DNA of 64,000 bases from Turnera subulata (GCA_028386065.3 JAKUCV010001062.1:29655-93654), one strand, 5' to 3'; counted from the stretch's first letter, positions 35,601-45,831 are shown. Notes: generated from the sequence alone by a model not told the origin. Program-made: numbers and translations.

Positions 35601-36222
35601 TCACATCCGGGTGTTTGCCTTTTGCATCATCTGACAACAACAGTTGTATTATAGCTTCCTTTTCTTTGTCCCTGCCATAAACAACAGGATCAACCAACCG
35701 AGAAGTGGTTATTCTGTCCTGAGATGACGAAGATGCATGATCAGGACTTTTCCCAACTTGCGCCACTAAACCAAGTGTGGTTGTTTGCTGCAACAAGTCT
35801 TCTACTCTATCAAAGATCTCTTCCAATCTCGGTTGCATCTCTCCCATTCCCTTCTTACATGGATTTAGAGAAGAGAGAAAGTTTCTCACCTGGTTTGAGC
35901 AGGTTTTTGGACTTCTTGCTTCCACCTTCATCTGTTGTTCGTGAGCTCTGTATGCAATCTCGTCCAGGAAGTCACCAGTTTCATAAGCAATGTCTTTGAG
36001 GTCGTCCAACCAGTTCTTCACGGCCCGCGAAGTAATCTGCTTCTCCTCAGCATCTGAGAGCAGCCCATTGACAGTGTTGAATCTTGTTTTCAACTTCTTC
36101 AGCAGCTTATCGTCAAGCTTTTGCTGCTTGAAAAAGTTCACAACCTCCGGAGAAGCCATCTTGTCAAACAGGACACTAAAGGCAGCAGACACAACAGCTC
36201 CAACTACCAAAGCCTCGGCCAT
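32671..36222 (-). CDS. NLR-2: CC-NB-ARC-LRR disease-resistance protein
   Basis: The 1183-residue open frame starts at ATG 36222 (MAEALVVGAV), chosen because NLR-3 and NLR-4 begin at the same point; an upstream in-frame ATG at 36297 only adds a basic extension. An Rx-type coiled coil (1-170) carries WLDDLKDIAYETGDFLDEI (71-89). NB-ARC motifs: P-loop GMGGVGKTT (212-220), kinase-2 LLVLDDIW (289-296), RNBS-B SKVLITTR (316-323), GLPLA (379-383), CFAYCALFPKD (434-444) and MHD (503-505). About 20 LRRs follow to the end. All nucleotide-binding motifs are intact, so it is a plausible ATP/ADP-switched intracellular immune receptor. The last eight codons may be intron: GTACGT at 32694 looks like a phase-0 donor, and joining the acceptor at 32498 gives an immediate TAG. 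Homologues resemble RPP13-like proteins; the ligand is unknown. Confidence 0.92.
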   Translation of the reverse strand: MAEALVVGAVVSAAFSVLFDKMASPEVVNFFKQQKLDDKLLKKLKTRFNTVNGLLSDAEEKQITSRAVKNWLDDLKDIAYETGDFLDEIAYRAHEQQMKVEARSPKTCSNQVRNFLSSLNPCKKGMGEMQPRLEEIFDRVEDLLQQTTTLGLVAQVGKSPDHASSSSQDRITTSRLVDPVVYGRDKEKEAIIQLLLSDDAKGKHPDVIPIVGMGGVGKTTLAQLVFNDSRVKQRFDDKHRAWVCVSEESDISKVTKDIVSEFGVIGCDSLTLNLLERKLGEKIGGERILLVLDDIWNERAPWRHFLAQFSSAAQGSKVLITTRFEQVALVMSSVPSHRVEVLNEDDCWMLFAQHAFDGGIAPDDVLEELGRKIARKSKGLPLAATTLGRLLNGKKNAREWESILKSNIWDMHNGDIIPALRLSYRYLPSHLKQCFAYCALFPKDFKFQKADLVLLWMAEGFIVQSDKRTDMEEIGNGYFEELACRSFFSFKKSGYRDKEFFVMHDLINDLAKSIAGQFFYNMEDVDKLDPSERARHLFYTQVGSSPMEQLKSLCEARILRTLIYSGSGRADQSLNFLSSLGRLRVLDLWFNKEDNGAGSILSRLVGTLKYLRFVRLRSSTIQSLPEDMAGLCYLQTLILEYCYKLTLLPDSIGKLKELRHFSLNSTGIDVLPDSIGELKELRHLELARIPIQQLPESICGLYNLQTLRLVSCSRLVELPDKMTNLVNLFTFDISGTDLKYMPVQMGKLVKLQRLTDFFVGEPQRGSGLRELGKLRNLQGELQLKGLDKVVDEQDAMMANLKEKKGLRELSYYWDDGSVLQHLQPHVNVERIKILGFWGTSFPDWVGDSSYSNLVGLVLWGCKRCTQLPPVGQLPFLETLWIEGFHSVVSVGAEFYGGGGRSCESSIRRPFRSLKVLRMEEMPRWEEWVSDSDDHPFPVLERLGLFSCGQLRSFPNHLFLPSLVGLRVVGCPKLTTFPNHLSLPSLLDLTLLGCQGMQELLQQLGAAAASTIQKLSIGGSSSDMLLDLDEHYLLSPIAAPSIPDIEECGRGLWEWGFHNFSSLSSLMLVHIKDVESFPGRRICLPSSLTSISIVELKDLKSLDYNGLHHLTSLQRLSILRCPELQCIPEEGLPSSISYLEIGECPVVQRRCQRGEGEDWPKISRIPQIDIPPPDSEEVRTYTDT

Positions 36223-36473
36223 GATTTTTTTTTTTCTTTTTTTTGTGTTTAAGAAAATAGTGAAAGATGATGAGAAGGGAACAGGAATGAAACGCAATCA
36301 AACAGGAAACAACAGAGGGAGCTAATAAAGAGTAAGATTTGATTGCAGGAAGGTTTTCTTAGCTGAAGCACAAAATTCTGGCTAGAGCTTAATTTGTAAA
36401 GGATGGTACTTTGCTCTGTTTAGTCTAGGGGTTAAGAAGAAAAGAGTGCATGGGATGACTCGATCTTCGTTAG

Positions 36474-36495
36474 TTATTTATAATGTCGCCATTGG
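36474..36495 (-). promoter_or_regulatory. CCAAT/TATA core promoter of NLR-2
   Basis: The minus strand reads CCAATGGCGACAT then TATAAATAA, about 255 bp before the ATG at 36222. It is shared with the other NLR copies. Confidence 0.65.
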
Positions 36496-38775
36496 TTTGG
36501 TTGTCCAATAGTTAATATTATACATGTAACATAAGCTTGTGGGTCTGGATTGGAATCCCAGCAAAGTTGACTTTTGAGTTTCAAACTCCACCAGATATGT
36601 AAATCACAATATATATATATAAGAAATTTGTTATGGTTCAATGAGCGGTCGGTAACAATGGTTTTCAAGTTTTTGTCTGTGGCCTTTTTCTTTTTATATG
36701 TTTAAAAGTAGCTTTTGATCCGGCGGCATCATGGGCACACCATGTGCAAACGACGCGGTGAACTTGACTGGTTTAGTTAGCAATTTGTAGTATTAATATA
36801 TAATCATTACATTCATCAATTATTGCTGGCGAAGCTAGATGGGGCATGCATGGTCTGTTTAATTAGTAGATTAACATATAAAGAGAGACTTAATGTGGCT
36901 TGTATTTCTTCGTCAACCCAATATAATTATTCAATGATTACAAGGAATCCATCCTTTTTGTTTAATGCAAATTCATGGTCAATTTGTAATGTGAACGTAC
37001 TTTGTGGATCCATCCATATGCCCCCCTTTACTCCCCCTCCCTTTGGGTTTTACTACATTAACAATTCAAATTATTGATCAACTTAAAGGCTCAAATCTCA
37101 ATATAATCTTTAAGAACTACGTAGAATATAAACCTGGTCACTGGGCATGCGTACGTAGCCGGTCTCTAGGGAAGAAAATTACAATAAAATTCTATGCAAC
37201 TACTTAACAGGTGGAAGAGATGGAAAAGATAAAAGACGTGGTAGAATGCAAGTAATAATTGAAACTAACTAGACAAATTTCAGATAAGGTGTTATAAGTG
37301 TAAGAATTTAGCTATGGTCATTGAAAACACACACACACACAACTCGCATATTCAGTGCTTAAAATGCCTTAGAGACGCTATCAGTAGTTATAAGGACTCA
37401 ATTCCGGACCTAATTTGTTTAGTTGGAACTATTGTACCAATTAATTGGATTTGGTGGATTTTATTTAGCATTTGAATTTTATATGTCCTTAATAACTCAC
37501 TAGATTAACTTTTAGGAAGTCTACACACTTAAAGCCCGCTAGGACCATAAGAAGCAGCCCTTTGTAACTAGATTTTCGTTGGCTTTGCCCACAAAAAAAT
37601 CTGAAAATAATTCTTTGAGGAGAAATGCATGAAGTGTGGGGAGGTCTCTATGAACATTTCCCTTCGGCCTTTAAGGTTATGCTGAAAAGAGAAGATTATG
37701 GTTGATTTGGAGGTGAATATTCGGGTTTGATGGATAGATTTATGCGTTTTCAAAAGATTTAATTAGTCAGATATATGGGAAAATCATATTCTCAAAGTGG
37801 TCAAAACACGTCCGGAAACTCTGAAACGCATCTCCCTAACGTACTACATAAACCAGTAAATTACCGATTGGGAATACAAATAGCGACTAGGTTATTTGAG
37901 TGATAAAAGATGATACATAAACAATGGTCACGAAATTTTAACCCTACATTGTTTTGTCAAACCGGTGTCAAATAGTCTTGGTAAAGTGGTGGTTAAACTT
38001 CTAGACTTATCAGTTGCCTGTAGCTCATGAGTGCCATCCATACAAAAATTTTCTACACAAAGAACAACAATCATGAAGAAAAGAATACATGAAGAAAGCT
38101 ACGGCCATCACAGGTTGGAAACCTATGAATTGACGACGTAGCCGAAACAATTGCATGATCATGTTGAAAATGTTAAAGACACAGCCTTTGCGTGACAGCC
38201 AATACTGAAGAGTATGCGCCGAGGAACGGACTGAGAGAGCCTAATTATTCTGAAAGACTACATGGGGACCAAAGAGCTGAGAGAGCCCAAGAGTAAGCCA
38301 AGCCCTACTGTTATGTTTGGCACCTGAGAGATATATATCCACTGCTGCAACCAGTCTGGTATAGAAGAGGGACATGTTAGTTCAAAAAAGCAGAGTTTCA
38401 CACGAAGACAAAGTTTCCTCCAATCATGAGGAAACTAACCAAAATGTCAAAAGACACCAAAAACAAGTTTCACAAAGATAGAGCCTACTGTTGATCAGGA
38501 AACTAACTAAAAGATATCACCAAATTAAAGAGTTTGGAGGATGAAAGGAAACTCAAATTTAATCCGTCCCAACTCCTCTTCCTTGTTACATCCTTTACAT
38601 ATTGTGTACAAATAAAGTCTACGTTCATCACTTTATGTCTTGTTTAGAAGACAATCTTCACTAGAGGACTCCAGAACTTCCGTCATACTAAATTCTAAAA
38701 CTTTCCAGATTATTCCTAAGCTGCAATGGGATCAATTCCAACAGGACAAACCCAATTGACTCCCCACCACCTGCA
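36496..38775. other. NLR-2 upstream flank and NLR-3 downstream flank
   Basis: 36830-37090 resembles the far upstream flanks of NLR-1 and NLR-3. A short CA repeat lies near 37329-37342. 37390-37620 is a direct repeat of 31500-31740. 37830-38098 is an inverted match to 30255-30560. 38099-38775 has no match in the NLR-1 flank and no recognised gene. Confidence 0.5.
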
Positions 38776-39529
38776 TGTTGATTGTATGACCAAGCTGATG
38801 TTAGTGTGATCATGATGTTAGTGGAGTGTTAGTGGAGTATGAATAATAAGTTAGTGGAGCTGATGATGTGATCAAGATATGATTTCTTTAATTAAAGTTG
38901 TTAGGTATAGAGTGTCTTTATTTGATTATTGTAACCAACATTATCATGTTGGATAATGTGTTTTGTATGGTTGGTAAGTGTCTTTTACTGTATTTGATGT
39001 GTTGTTATGATCAGATTAGGAAAAGCAAACCCACTACTTAAAGTAGTAGGGTCAGCTGAGTTGGATTGGTTGTGTAATAGGCTGGTTTTCTGCCTATAAA
39101 TTGAGTCTTGTAATCAGTTTTATTCAAGTGAAATCAAGTTAGAAAACGTTGGTGTTTCACTTCATTGTTACTCTGAAATATTCAGAGTGTTTAAAAACAA
39201 AAGATTGTGAGAGATTAGGGAGAAAATCAATAGAACAGTAACCAAGAAAGTCAGCCTTGGTTTTCTGTAAGTTGATTTTCTGCCTATATATTGAGTGTTG
39301 TAATCTGAATTCTACAAGTGAAATAAGAGTAAATTATGTGTTTTTCACTTCACAAAGTGTTCCTTGTCTTGTACAAATCGTGTTCAAGTCAAGTGTTTGA
39401 GAGAATTGAGAGAAAACCAATGGAACAGTAACCCAGAAAACCAACTTTTGCGTTTCTGCAGATTTCTGGGAATTTCCCAGAATTGTTCATTACTACATCG
39501 ATGTTTAGATTTGCTACATCGATGTAGCA
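38776..39529 (+). repeat. 5' LTR of element D (first 754 bp)
   Basis: It matches 40314-41067 with only a handful of differences. It contains a TATA-like CTATAAATTGAG, and its promoter-proximal part is followed by a diverged internal copy (TTCTGCCTATA…ATTGAG appears twice about 210 bp apart). It breaks off in Ns after a second ACATCGATGT palindrome. Confidence 0.85.
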
Positions 39530-40192
39530 NNNNNNNNNNNNNNNNNNNNNNNNNNNNNNNNNNNNNNNNNNNNNNNNNNNNNNNNNNNNNNNNNNNNNNN
39601 NNNNNNNNNNNNNNNNNNNNNNNNNNNNNNNNNNNNNNNNNNNNNNNNNNNNNNNNNNNNNNNNNNNNNNNNNNNNNNNNNNNNNNNNNNNNNNNNNNNN
39701 NNNNNNNNNNNNNNNNNNNNNNNNNNNNNNNNNNNNNNNNNNNNNNNNNNNNNNNNNNNNNNNNNNNNNNNNNNNNNNNNNNNNNNNNNNNNNNNNNNNN
39801 NNNNNNNNNNNNNNNNNNNNNNNNNNNNNNNNNNNNNNNNNNNNNNNNNNNNNNNNNNNNNNNNNNNNNNNNNNNNNNNNNNNNNNNNNNNNNNNNNNNN
39901 NNNNNNNNNNNNNNNNNNNNNNNNNNNNNNNNNNNNNNNNNNNNNNNNNNNNNNNNNNNNNNNNNNNNNNNNNNNNNNNNNNNNNNNNNNNNNNNNNNNN
40001 NNNNNNNNNNNNNNNNNNNNNNNNNNNNNNNNNNNNNNNNNNNNNNNNNNNNNNNNNNNNNNNNNNNNNNNNNNNNNNNNNNNNNNNNNNNNNNNNNNNN
40101 NNNNNNNNNNNNNNNNNNNNNNNNNNNNNNNNNNNNNNNNNNNNNNNNNNNNNNNNNNNNNNNNNNNNNNNNNNNNNNNNNNNNNNNNNNNN
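39530..40192. other. Assembly gap (663 Ns)
   Basis: Unknown sequence. By comparison with the 3' LTR, its first about 258 bases should be the end of the 5' LTR (matching 41068-41325), followed by the missing interior of element D. The true length may differ. Confidence 0.95.
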
Positions 40193-40313
40193 CTTGTTCA
40201 CGAGGGAGCGTTCGATACTTTAATTAACAGACAATACAAAAAAAAAAACAAACAAAAACAAAACAAAACCTGTTAAAATGCTGACCATGAAGAACAGCTT
40301 GGTCAAGGGGGAG

Positions 40314-41325
40314 TGTTGATTGTATGACCAAGCTGATGTTAGTGTGATCATGATGTTAGTGGAGTGTTAGTGGAGTATGAATAATAAGTTAGTGGAGCTG
40401 ATGATGTGATCAAGATATGATTTCTTTAATTAAAGTTGTTAGGTATAGAGTGTCTTTATTTGATTATTGTAACCAACATTATCATGTTGGATAATGTGTT
40501 TTGTATGGTTGGTAAGTGTCTTTTACTGTATTTGATGTGTTGTTATGATCAGATTAGGAAAAGCAAACCCACTACTTAAAGTAGTAGGGTCAGCTGAGTT
40601 GGATTGGTTGTGTAATAGGCTGGTTTTCTGCCTATAAATTGAGTCTTGTAATCAGTTTTATTCAAGTGAAATCAAGTTAGAAAACGTTGGTGTTTCACTT
40701 CATTGTTACTCTGAAATATTCAGAGTGTTTAAAAACAAAAGATTGTGAGAGATTAGGGAGAAAATCAATAGAACAGTAACCAAGAAAGTCAGCCTTGGTT
40801 TTCTGTAAGTTGATTTTCTGCCTATGTTTAGAGTGTTGTAATCTGAATTCTACAAGTGAAATAAGAGTAAATTGTGTGTTTTTCACTTCACAAAGTGTTC
40901 CTTGTCTTGTACAAATCGTGTTCAAGTCAAGTGTTTGAGAGAATTAAGAGAAAAACAATGAAACAGTAACCCAGAAAACCAACTTTTGCGTTTCTGCAGA
41001 TTTCTGGGAATTTCCCAGAATTGTTCATTACTACATCGATGTTTAGATTTGCTACATCGATGTAGCAAACCTACTGCCAATTTCCAAAAGAATTCCAGCA
41101 ACCAAAACATCTATGTTTCCAGCCCTACATCGATGTTCAAAACCCTCTGCCTAAATATTTGAAGTTCCAGTAGCATCTAGGCATCGATGTTTTGATCCAA
41201 ACATCGATGTTCTTGTGATTAAACCAAATTCCTTTGAAGATCAAAGCCAACAATTGGTATAAAACCAAAAAATGTTTTTCAAGGCTCCTTGTTTGGGTTG
41301 CACCAACAGGGACAAAAAGCCAACA
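40314..41325 (+). repeat. 3' LTR of element D with ATCGAT palindromes
   Basis: This is the complete 1012-bp LTR. Its last 300 bases hold four perfect ACATCGATGT palindromes (41033, 41054, 41127, 41201) and one GCATCGATGT (41181). Confidence 0.85.
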
Positions 41326-41330
41326 CTGCA

Positions 41331-42037
41331 GAGGTGTTGCCAAAGTTGGACTGATACAGAGTTGCACAGATACAGGGCAGTGTAGCTAGGAGGAGGTGAG
41401 AGCTGAGGCAGACTCCACCGCAGCATGAAGTAGACCTTATAATAATGTTCAAGTTCATATATTTCTAGATTCCCTCACATGCATCACCCACCAGCAACCA
41501 TAATTTGAGCTGTCTCATCTCATCCAAATATATGTATATATAAACGATCAGTAGTTTTGACTCGCTCGGCTTGTGGGTTTCCAAAAGGATGCACGTATAT
41601 AGGGTAACCAACCGATGTAGACTAGTAGACATATATTTTGTTTTGATGTTAAATTAATCGATGTTTTATTAGATACAAAAAGATCAAACTAGGGATGCAT
41701 ATGATGCCTTTTCATCAAAGGAAGAAACATACAAGTAAAAGTAGAGAACATACCAAACTGCATGTTTTAGTCGTCTTGTTCTTCGTCTTCCTCCTACAGA
41801 AATAAATGGTAATGATGGAAGTGAGAGAACAATATTTGTATTAGCAGTGAAATGCGTAATTGACAGATCTTCCTACTCATTTTGATTGGTTTTAATCAGG
41901 TCTGGTTGATTAGATTCGTCATTCAAATATAATTAAAATTACGCCTTTTTTTGTATCATCAAACAAACAAAGATTAATTATTCTAAAAAATAATTATTCT
42001 AAAAAATTAGAATATCACATTAAGATTTTTTTTCAAT
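41331..42037. other. NLR-3 3' flank
   Basis: 41422-41520 is inverted relative to 30170-30255 (NLR-1 3' flank). 41767-41793 is a predicted second exon of NLR-3: on the minus strand a pyrimidine-rich TTTCTGTAG acceptor is followed by eight acidic codons (EEDEEQDD) and TAA. Confidence 0.5.
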
Positions 42038-45000
42038 TCACTGTGTACGTACCAGCTGGTTGTCTGAGGAAGGAATATGTATTCGAGGGATGTGAGAAAT
42101 CTTGGGCCAATCTTCCCCTTCCCCTTTTTGACACCTCCTTTCCAGCACAGGACATCCGTGGATGTCTAAACGGGAAAGGGAGGAGGGCAACCCGTCTTCT
42201 GGGAGGCATTGGAGCTCCGCGCAATACCGGATTGACAATTCTTTGAGAGAGGTGAGATGTTGAAGCCCATTGTAATCCAAAGATTTCAGGTTTTCAAGAT
42301 TGTAGATGGTAATCTCGGTAAGACTAGAAGGCAAAGATATCCTCCCGGGGAAGGATTCCACATCTTGGATTCTATGTAACGCCAAGGATGAAAGAGAAGA
42401 GAGCTTATCCAAACCCCAAAGCATGCCAATGCTGCATTCCCAAATGCAAAGCTTTTGAATTGTAGAAGCAGCCCCAAATTGTTCTAATAGACAATCACAT
42501 AGATACAGGTCGACAAGGGTTGGGAGAGAAAGGTGGTTGGGAAAGGTCAGCTTCGGACATGCTTCTAGTTCCAATTTAGCAAGGGATGGGAGGAAAAGAT
42601 GATTCACCCTCATCAATTCATGACAATAACCGAGTTTTAGATGCTCCAAAACAGGGAATGCCCTCCTTCCACCTTGTCTCTCATCATGACTTAGATCATC
42701 ATCAGATTTCCATTCCTCCCATCGTGGCATGCTTACGATCCGTAGAAATTTGAGGGATTGAAATGGTTGGATTGAAGACTTGCAACTCCCACCATAGAAC
42801 TCAGCCCCCACTGATACTACACTATCAAACTCATATATCGAAAGTTTTTCTAACAATGGCAACTGCCCAAGCGGTGGCAAGTAAGTGCAGTGTTTGCATT
42901 CTCCAAGCCTCAAACTCACGAGATGGGAATAGGAGGAGTCCCCCACCCAATTTGGAAAACTTATACCCCTAAATCCTTCAATCTCAATCCTCTCCACATT
43001 TACGTGAGGCTGCAGGTGCTGTAGTAGGCTCACGTCCAGTGAACCATCTGAGGAGTCATCATCATCATCATCATCATCATCTGAGGAGTCTCCGAATTTT
43101 TTCTGCCATTGATAAGACAATTCCCGTAGTCCCTCCTTCTCTCTTAAATTGGCCCTCAAGGCATCTTGCCCATACACAACATTCTCAAGATTTCGAAGCA
43201 ACAATTTTCCTTGTAAATTTCGGAGCCCCCCCAACTCTCCGAGCCCAGACCCTTGTTGTTGTTCACCCACGATGAATTCTGATAAATTCTGGAGCTTCAC
43301 CAGTTTGCCCATCCCTACTGGCATATATTTCAAACCAGTCCACCGAATATCAAGTTTACATAGGTTGATCAGACTCGTCATCTTTTCTGGAAGCTCAGCA
43401 AGTCTTTCACACACATGCAATTTTAAAGTCTGCAAATTGTACAGGCCACATATAGATTCAGGAAGCTGTTGCATTTGTGTTCCAGTAAGGTCTAGATGCC
43501 TCAACTCCTTCAAATTGCCTATTGAATCAGGCAACATTTCTACGTCTGCATCTATTAGGCTGAAATGCCTCAACTCCTTCAGCTTGCCTATTGAATCAGG
43601 CAACACAGTAAGTTTGTCGCAACGTTCCAGGATTAGAGTTTGCAAGTAACATAAACTTGCCACATCTTCTGGCAAACTTTCTATTGATGACCTCCTCAGC
43701 CGCATAAACCGTAAGTATTTCAAACTTCCAACCAATTCTGATGACAAAATGTTCCCTGCATCATTCTCATCCTTTCTCACAAAGGAAAAATCCAGCACCC
43801 GTAAGCGCCCAAGACTTGACAAAAAATTGAGAGATTGACCAGGCTGATTCTCCACGGAATATATCAAAGTCCGTAAGATCCTTGCTTCAAAGAGGCTCTT
43901 CAATTGGTGCTCCCGCGGATTAGATCCATCTTGTATATAAAACAAATGACGAGTCCTTTCACTAGCGACTCGCTTATGATCAACATCTTCCATGTTGTAG
44001 AAAAATTCCCCAGCTATAGATCTTGCCAAGTCATTGACCAGATCATGCATAACAAAGATTCCTTCATCATCATACCCAGCACCTTTAAAAATAAAAAATG
44101 ACCTGCTTGCAAGTTCTTCAAAATACTCACTGCCAATCTCTTCCATATCTCTACTTTTATCCGGATGCACTATAAATCCCTCAGCCATCCATAGCAGCAC
44201 CAACTTTTCCTTCTCGAATTCGAAGTCCTTTGGAAAGATAGCACAATAAGCAAAACATTGCTTGAGATGGGAGGGAAGATAATGGTAGCTCAATCTCAGC
44301 TCCGGAATAATGTTGCCATTGCATGTATCCCACATATTGCTATTTAATATGGATTCCCAATGCCTAGAATTTTTCTTAAGTTTGAGTAAACTTCCCAGGA
44401 TTCTTGCAGCTAAAGGCAGGCCTTTGCACTTTCCTGCAATTTTCTTCCCGATTACTTCCAATTCTCCATATGCATCGGCAATGCCACCCTCAAAGGCATG
44501 TTGTGCAAACAACTTCCAGCAATCATCTTCATTTAATACTTCTAACCGTTGACTCCGAACTGAAGACATTGCTAATGCCACACATTCACTTCGCGTAGTA
44601 ATGAGGACTTTACTTCCTTGTGCCGCAGATGAGAGCGGTGCCAACAAACGTCTCCAATCAGCATGTTCATTCAAAATGTCATCCAAAACAAGCAAAATCC
44701 TCTCCCCTTTTACTTTCTCGTCTAGCATAATTTGCAGCTGGTTGGGAGTTGATGAATCACATTCCGATACACCGAATTCTTTGAGGATATCTTTGGTCAC
44801 CTTGAAAATATCAGACTCTTCGGAGACACAAACCCAAGCTCTATGTTTATCATCAAACCGTTGCTTCACTTTATTATCGTTGTAAACAAGTTGAGCAAGT
44901 GTGGTTTTACCTACCCCGCCCATTCCGAATATGGGAATCACATCCGGGTGTTTGCCTTTTGCATCATCGGACAACAACAATCGCATTATAGCTTCTTTTT

Positions 45001-45559
45001 CGTTGTCCCTGCCATAAACCACAGGATCAAGCAACCGAGAAGTGGTTATTCTGTCCTGAGATAATGATGATGCATGATAAGGTGTTTTCACAGCTTGTGC
45101 CACTAAACCAAGGTGTTTTCTTTGCTTCAACAAGTCTTCTACTCTATCAAAGATCTTTACCAATTCTGGTTGCATCTCTCCCATTCCCTTCTTACATGGT
45201 TTAAGAGAAGAGAGGAAGTTTCGCACCTGATCCGAGCAGGTTTTGGGACTTCTTGCTTCCACTTCCATTAGTTGTTGTTCACGAACATTGTAGGCAATCT
45301 CGTCCAGGAAGTCATTAATTTCATAAGCAATGTCTTTGAGGTCGTCCAACCAGTTCTTCACTGCTTCGGAAGTAGTCTGCTTCACCTCAGCATCTGCGAG
45401 CAGCCCATTGACAGTGTTCATTCTTGTTTTCAACTTCTGCAGCAACTGGTCATCGAGCTTCTGCTGCTTGAAAAAGTTGACAACCTCTGGAGAAGCCATC
45501 TTGTCAAATAGGACACTAAAGAAAGCAGACACAACAGCTCCTGCTACCAATCCGGCCAT
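42038..45559 (-). CDS. NLR-3: CC-NB-ARC-LRR disease-resistance protein
   Basis: The 1173-residue open frame runs from ATG 45559 (MAGLVAGAVV). It has a coiled coil (1-170) with LKDIAYEINDFLDEI, P-loop GMGGVGKTT (212-220), kinase-2 LLVLDDIL (289-296), SKVLITTR (316-323), GLPLA (380-384), CFAYCAIFPKD, and MHD (504-506). An LRR domain fills the second half, with a nine-Asp run (DDDDDDDDD) encoded by a TCA trinucleotide repeat at 43056-43082. The Trp usually following kinase-2 DD is Leu here, as in NLR-1. Other NB-ARC motifs are intact, so it is a plausible receptor. The nearest relative is NLR-1, to which it is inverted. A phase-0 donor GTACGT at 42052 could splice to 41793 and replace the last four residues with EEDEEQDD. 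Confidence 0.92.
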   Translation of the reverse strand: MAGLVAGAVVSAFFSVLFDKMASPEVVNFFKQQKLDDQLLQKLKTRMNTVNGLLADAEVKQTTSEAVKNWLDDLKDIAYEINDFLDEIAYNVREQQLMEVEARSPKTCSDQVRNFLSSLKPCKKGMGEMQPELVKIFDRVEDLLKQRKHLGLVAQAVKTPYHASSLSQDRITTSRLLDPVVYGRDNEKEAIMRLLLSDDAKGKHPDVIPIFGMGGVGKTTLAQLVYNDNKVKQRFDDKHRAWVCVSEESDIFKVTKDILKEFGVSECDSSTPNQLQIMLDEKVKGERILLVLDDILNEHADWRRLLAPLSSAAQGSKVLITTRSECVALAMSSVRSQRLEVLNEDDCWKLFAQHAFEGGIADAYGELEVIGKKIAGKCKGLPLAARILGSLLKLKKNSRHWESILNSNMWDTCNGNIIPELRLSYHYLPSHLKQCFAYCAIFPKDFEFEKEKLVLLWMAEGFIVHPDKSRDMEEIGSEYFEELASRSFFIFKGAGYDDEGIFVMHDLVNDLARSIAGEFFYNMEDVDHKRVASERTRHLFYIQDGSNPREHQLKSLFEARILRTLIYSVENQPGQSLNFLSSLGRLRVLDFSFVRKDENDAGNILSSELVGSLKYLRFMRLRRSSIESLPEDVASLCYLQTLILERCDKLTVLPDSIGKLKELRHFSLIDADVEMLPDSIGNLKELRHLDLTGTQMQQLPESICGLYNLQTLKLHVCERLAELPEKMTSLINLCKLDIRWTGLKYMPVGMGKLVKLQNLSEFIVGEQQQGSGLGELGGLRNLQGKLLLRNLENVVYGQDALRANLREKEGLRELSYQWQKKFGDSSDDDDDDDDDSSDGSLDVSLLQHLQPHVNVERIEIEGFRGISFPNWVGDSSYSHLVSLRLGECKHCTYLPPLGQLPLLEKLSIYEFDSVVSVGAEFYGGSCKSSIQPFQSLKFLRIVSMPRWEEWKSDDDLSHDERQGGRRAFPVLEHLKLGYCHELMRVNHLFLPSLAKLELEACPKLTFPNHLSLPTLVDLYLCDCLLEQFGAASTIQKLCIWECSIGMLWGLDKLSSLSSLALHRIQDVESFPGRISLPSSLTEITIYNLENLKSLDYNGLQHLTSLKELSIRYCAELQCLPEDGLPSSLSRLDIHGCPVLERRCQKGEGEDWPKISHIPRIHIPSSDNQLVRTQ

Positions 45560-45809
45560 GATTTTCTTTTTTTTTTTTTCTTGTGTTTGAGAAAACAGTA
45601 TAAAATGAGAAGGGAATAGGAACGAAACACAATCAAACAGGGAACAGAGCAGGCTAATAAAGAGTAAGATTGATTACAGGAAGATTTTCTGAGCTGAAGG
45701 ACAAAAATTATTGCTAGAGCTTAATTTGTAAAGGAAGGTACTTTGCTTGGTGTGTTCAGTGCAGGGTTAACAAGAATAGTATGGATGGAATTACTCGATC
45801 GTCATCCCA

Positions 45810-45831
45810 TTATTTATAATGTCGCCATTGG
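45810..45831 (-). promoter_or_regulatory. CCAAT/TATA core promoter of NLR-3
   Basis: The minus strand reads CCAATGGCGACAT then TATAAATAAT, about 255 bp before the ATG at 45559. The wider flank (to about 46600) matches that of NLR-1 in inverse orientation. Confidence 0.65.

Larger units (their letters stand above)
38776..41325 (+). mobile_element. LTR retrotransposon D, short or partly assembled, with TSD CTGCA
   Basis: The 5' LTR starts TGTTGATTGT at 38776 and runs into the N gap. The 3' LTR is 40314-41325 (1012 bp, TGTTG…CAACA). The target duplication CTGCA is perfect at 38771-38775 and 41326-41330. A purine-rich tract (TCAAGGGGGAG) abuts the 3' LTR. If the gap size is right, the interior is only about 0.5 kb, so the element would be non-autonomous. 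Only 120 bases of interior are readable (40193-40313), and no coding domain is seen. The visible LTR parts differ at only a few sites, so it is young. It lies in the NLR-3 3' flank. Confidence 0.85.

Noticed and set aside
36223..36297. Upstream in-frame ATG of NLR-2 (25 extra residues)
   Set aside because: The extension (basic, from the poly-A-like leader) is absent in NLR-3 and NLR-4, whose homologous start is the MAEAL/MAGLV methionine.
37329..37342. CA microsatellite
   Set aside because: Short simple repeat with no evident role; mentioned only as spacer content.
39364..40227. Long frames on both strands across the gap
   Set aside because: They consist mostly of Ns and have no coding support.
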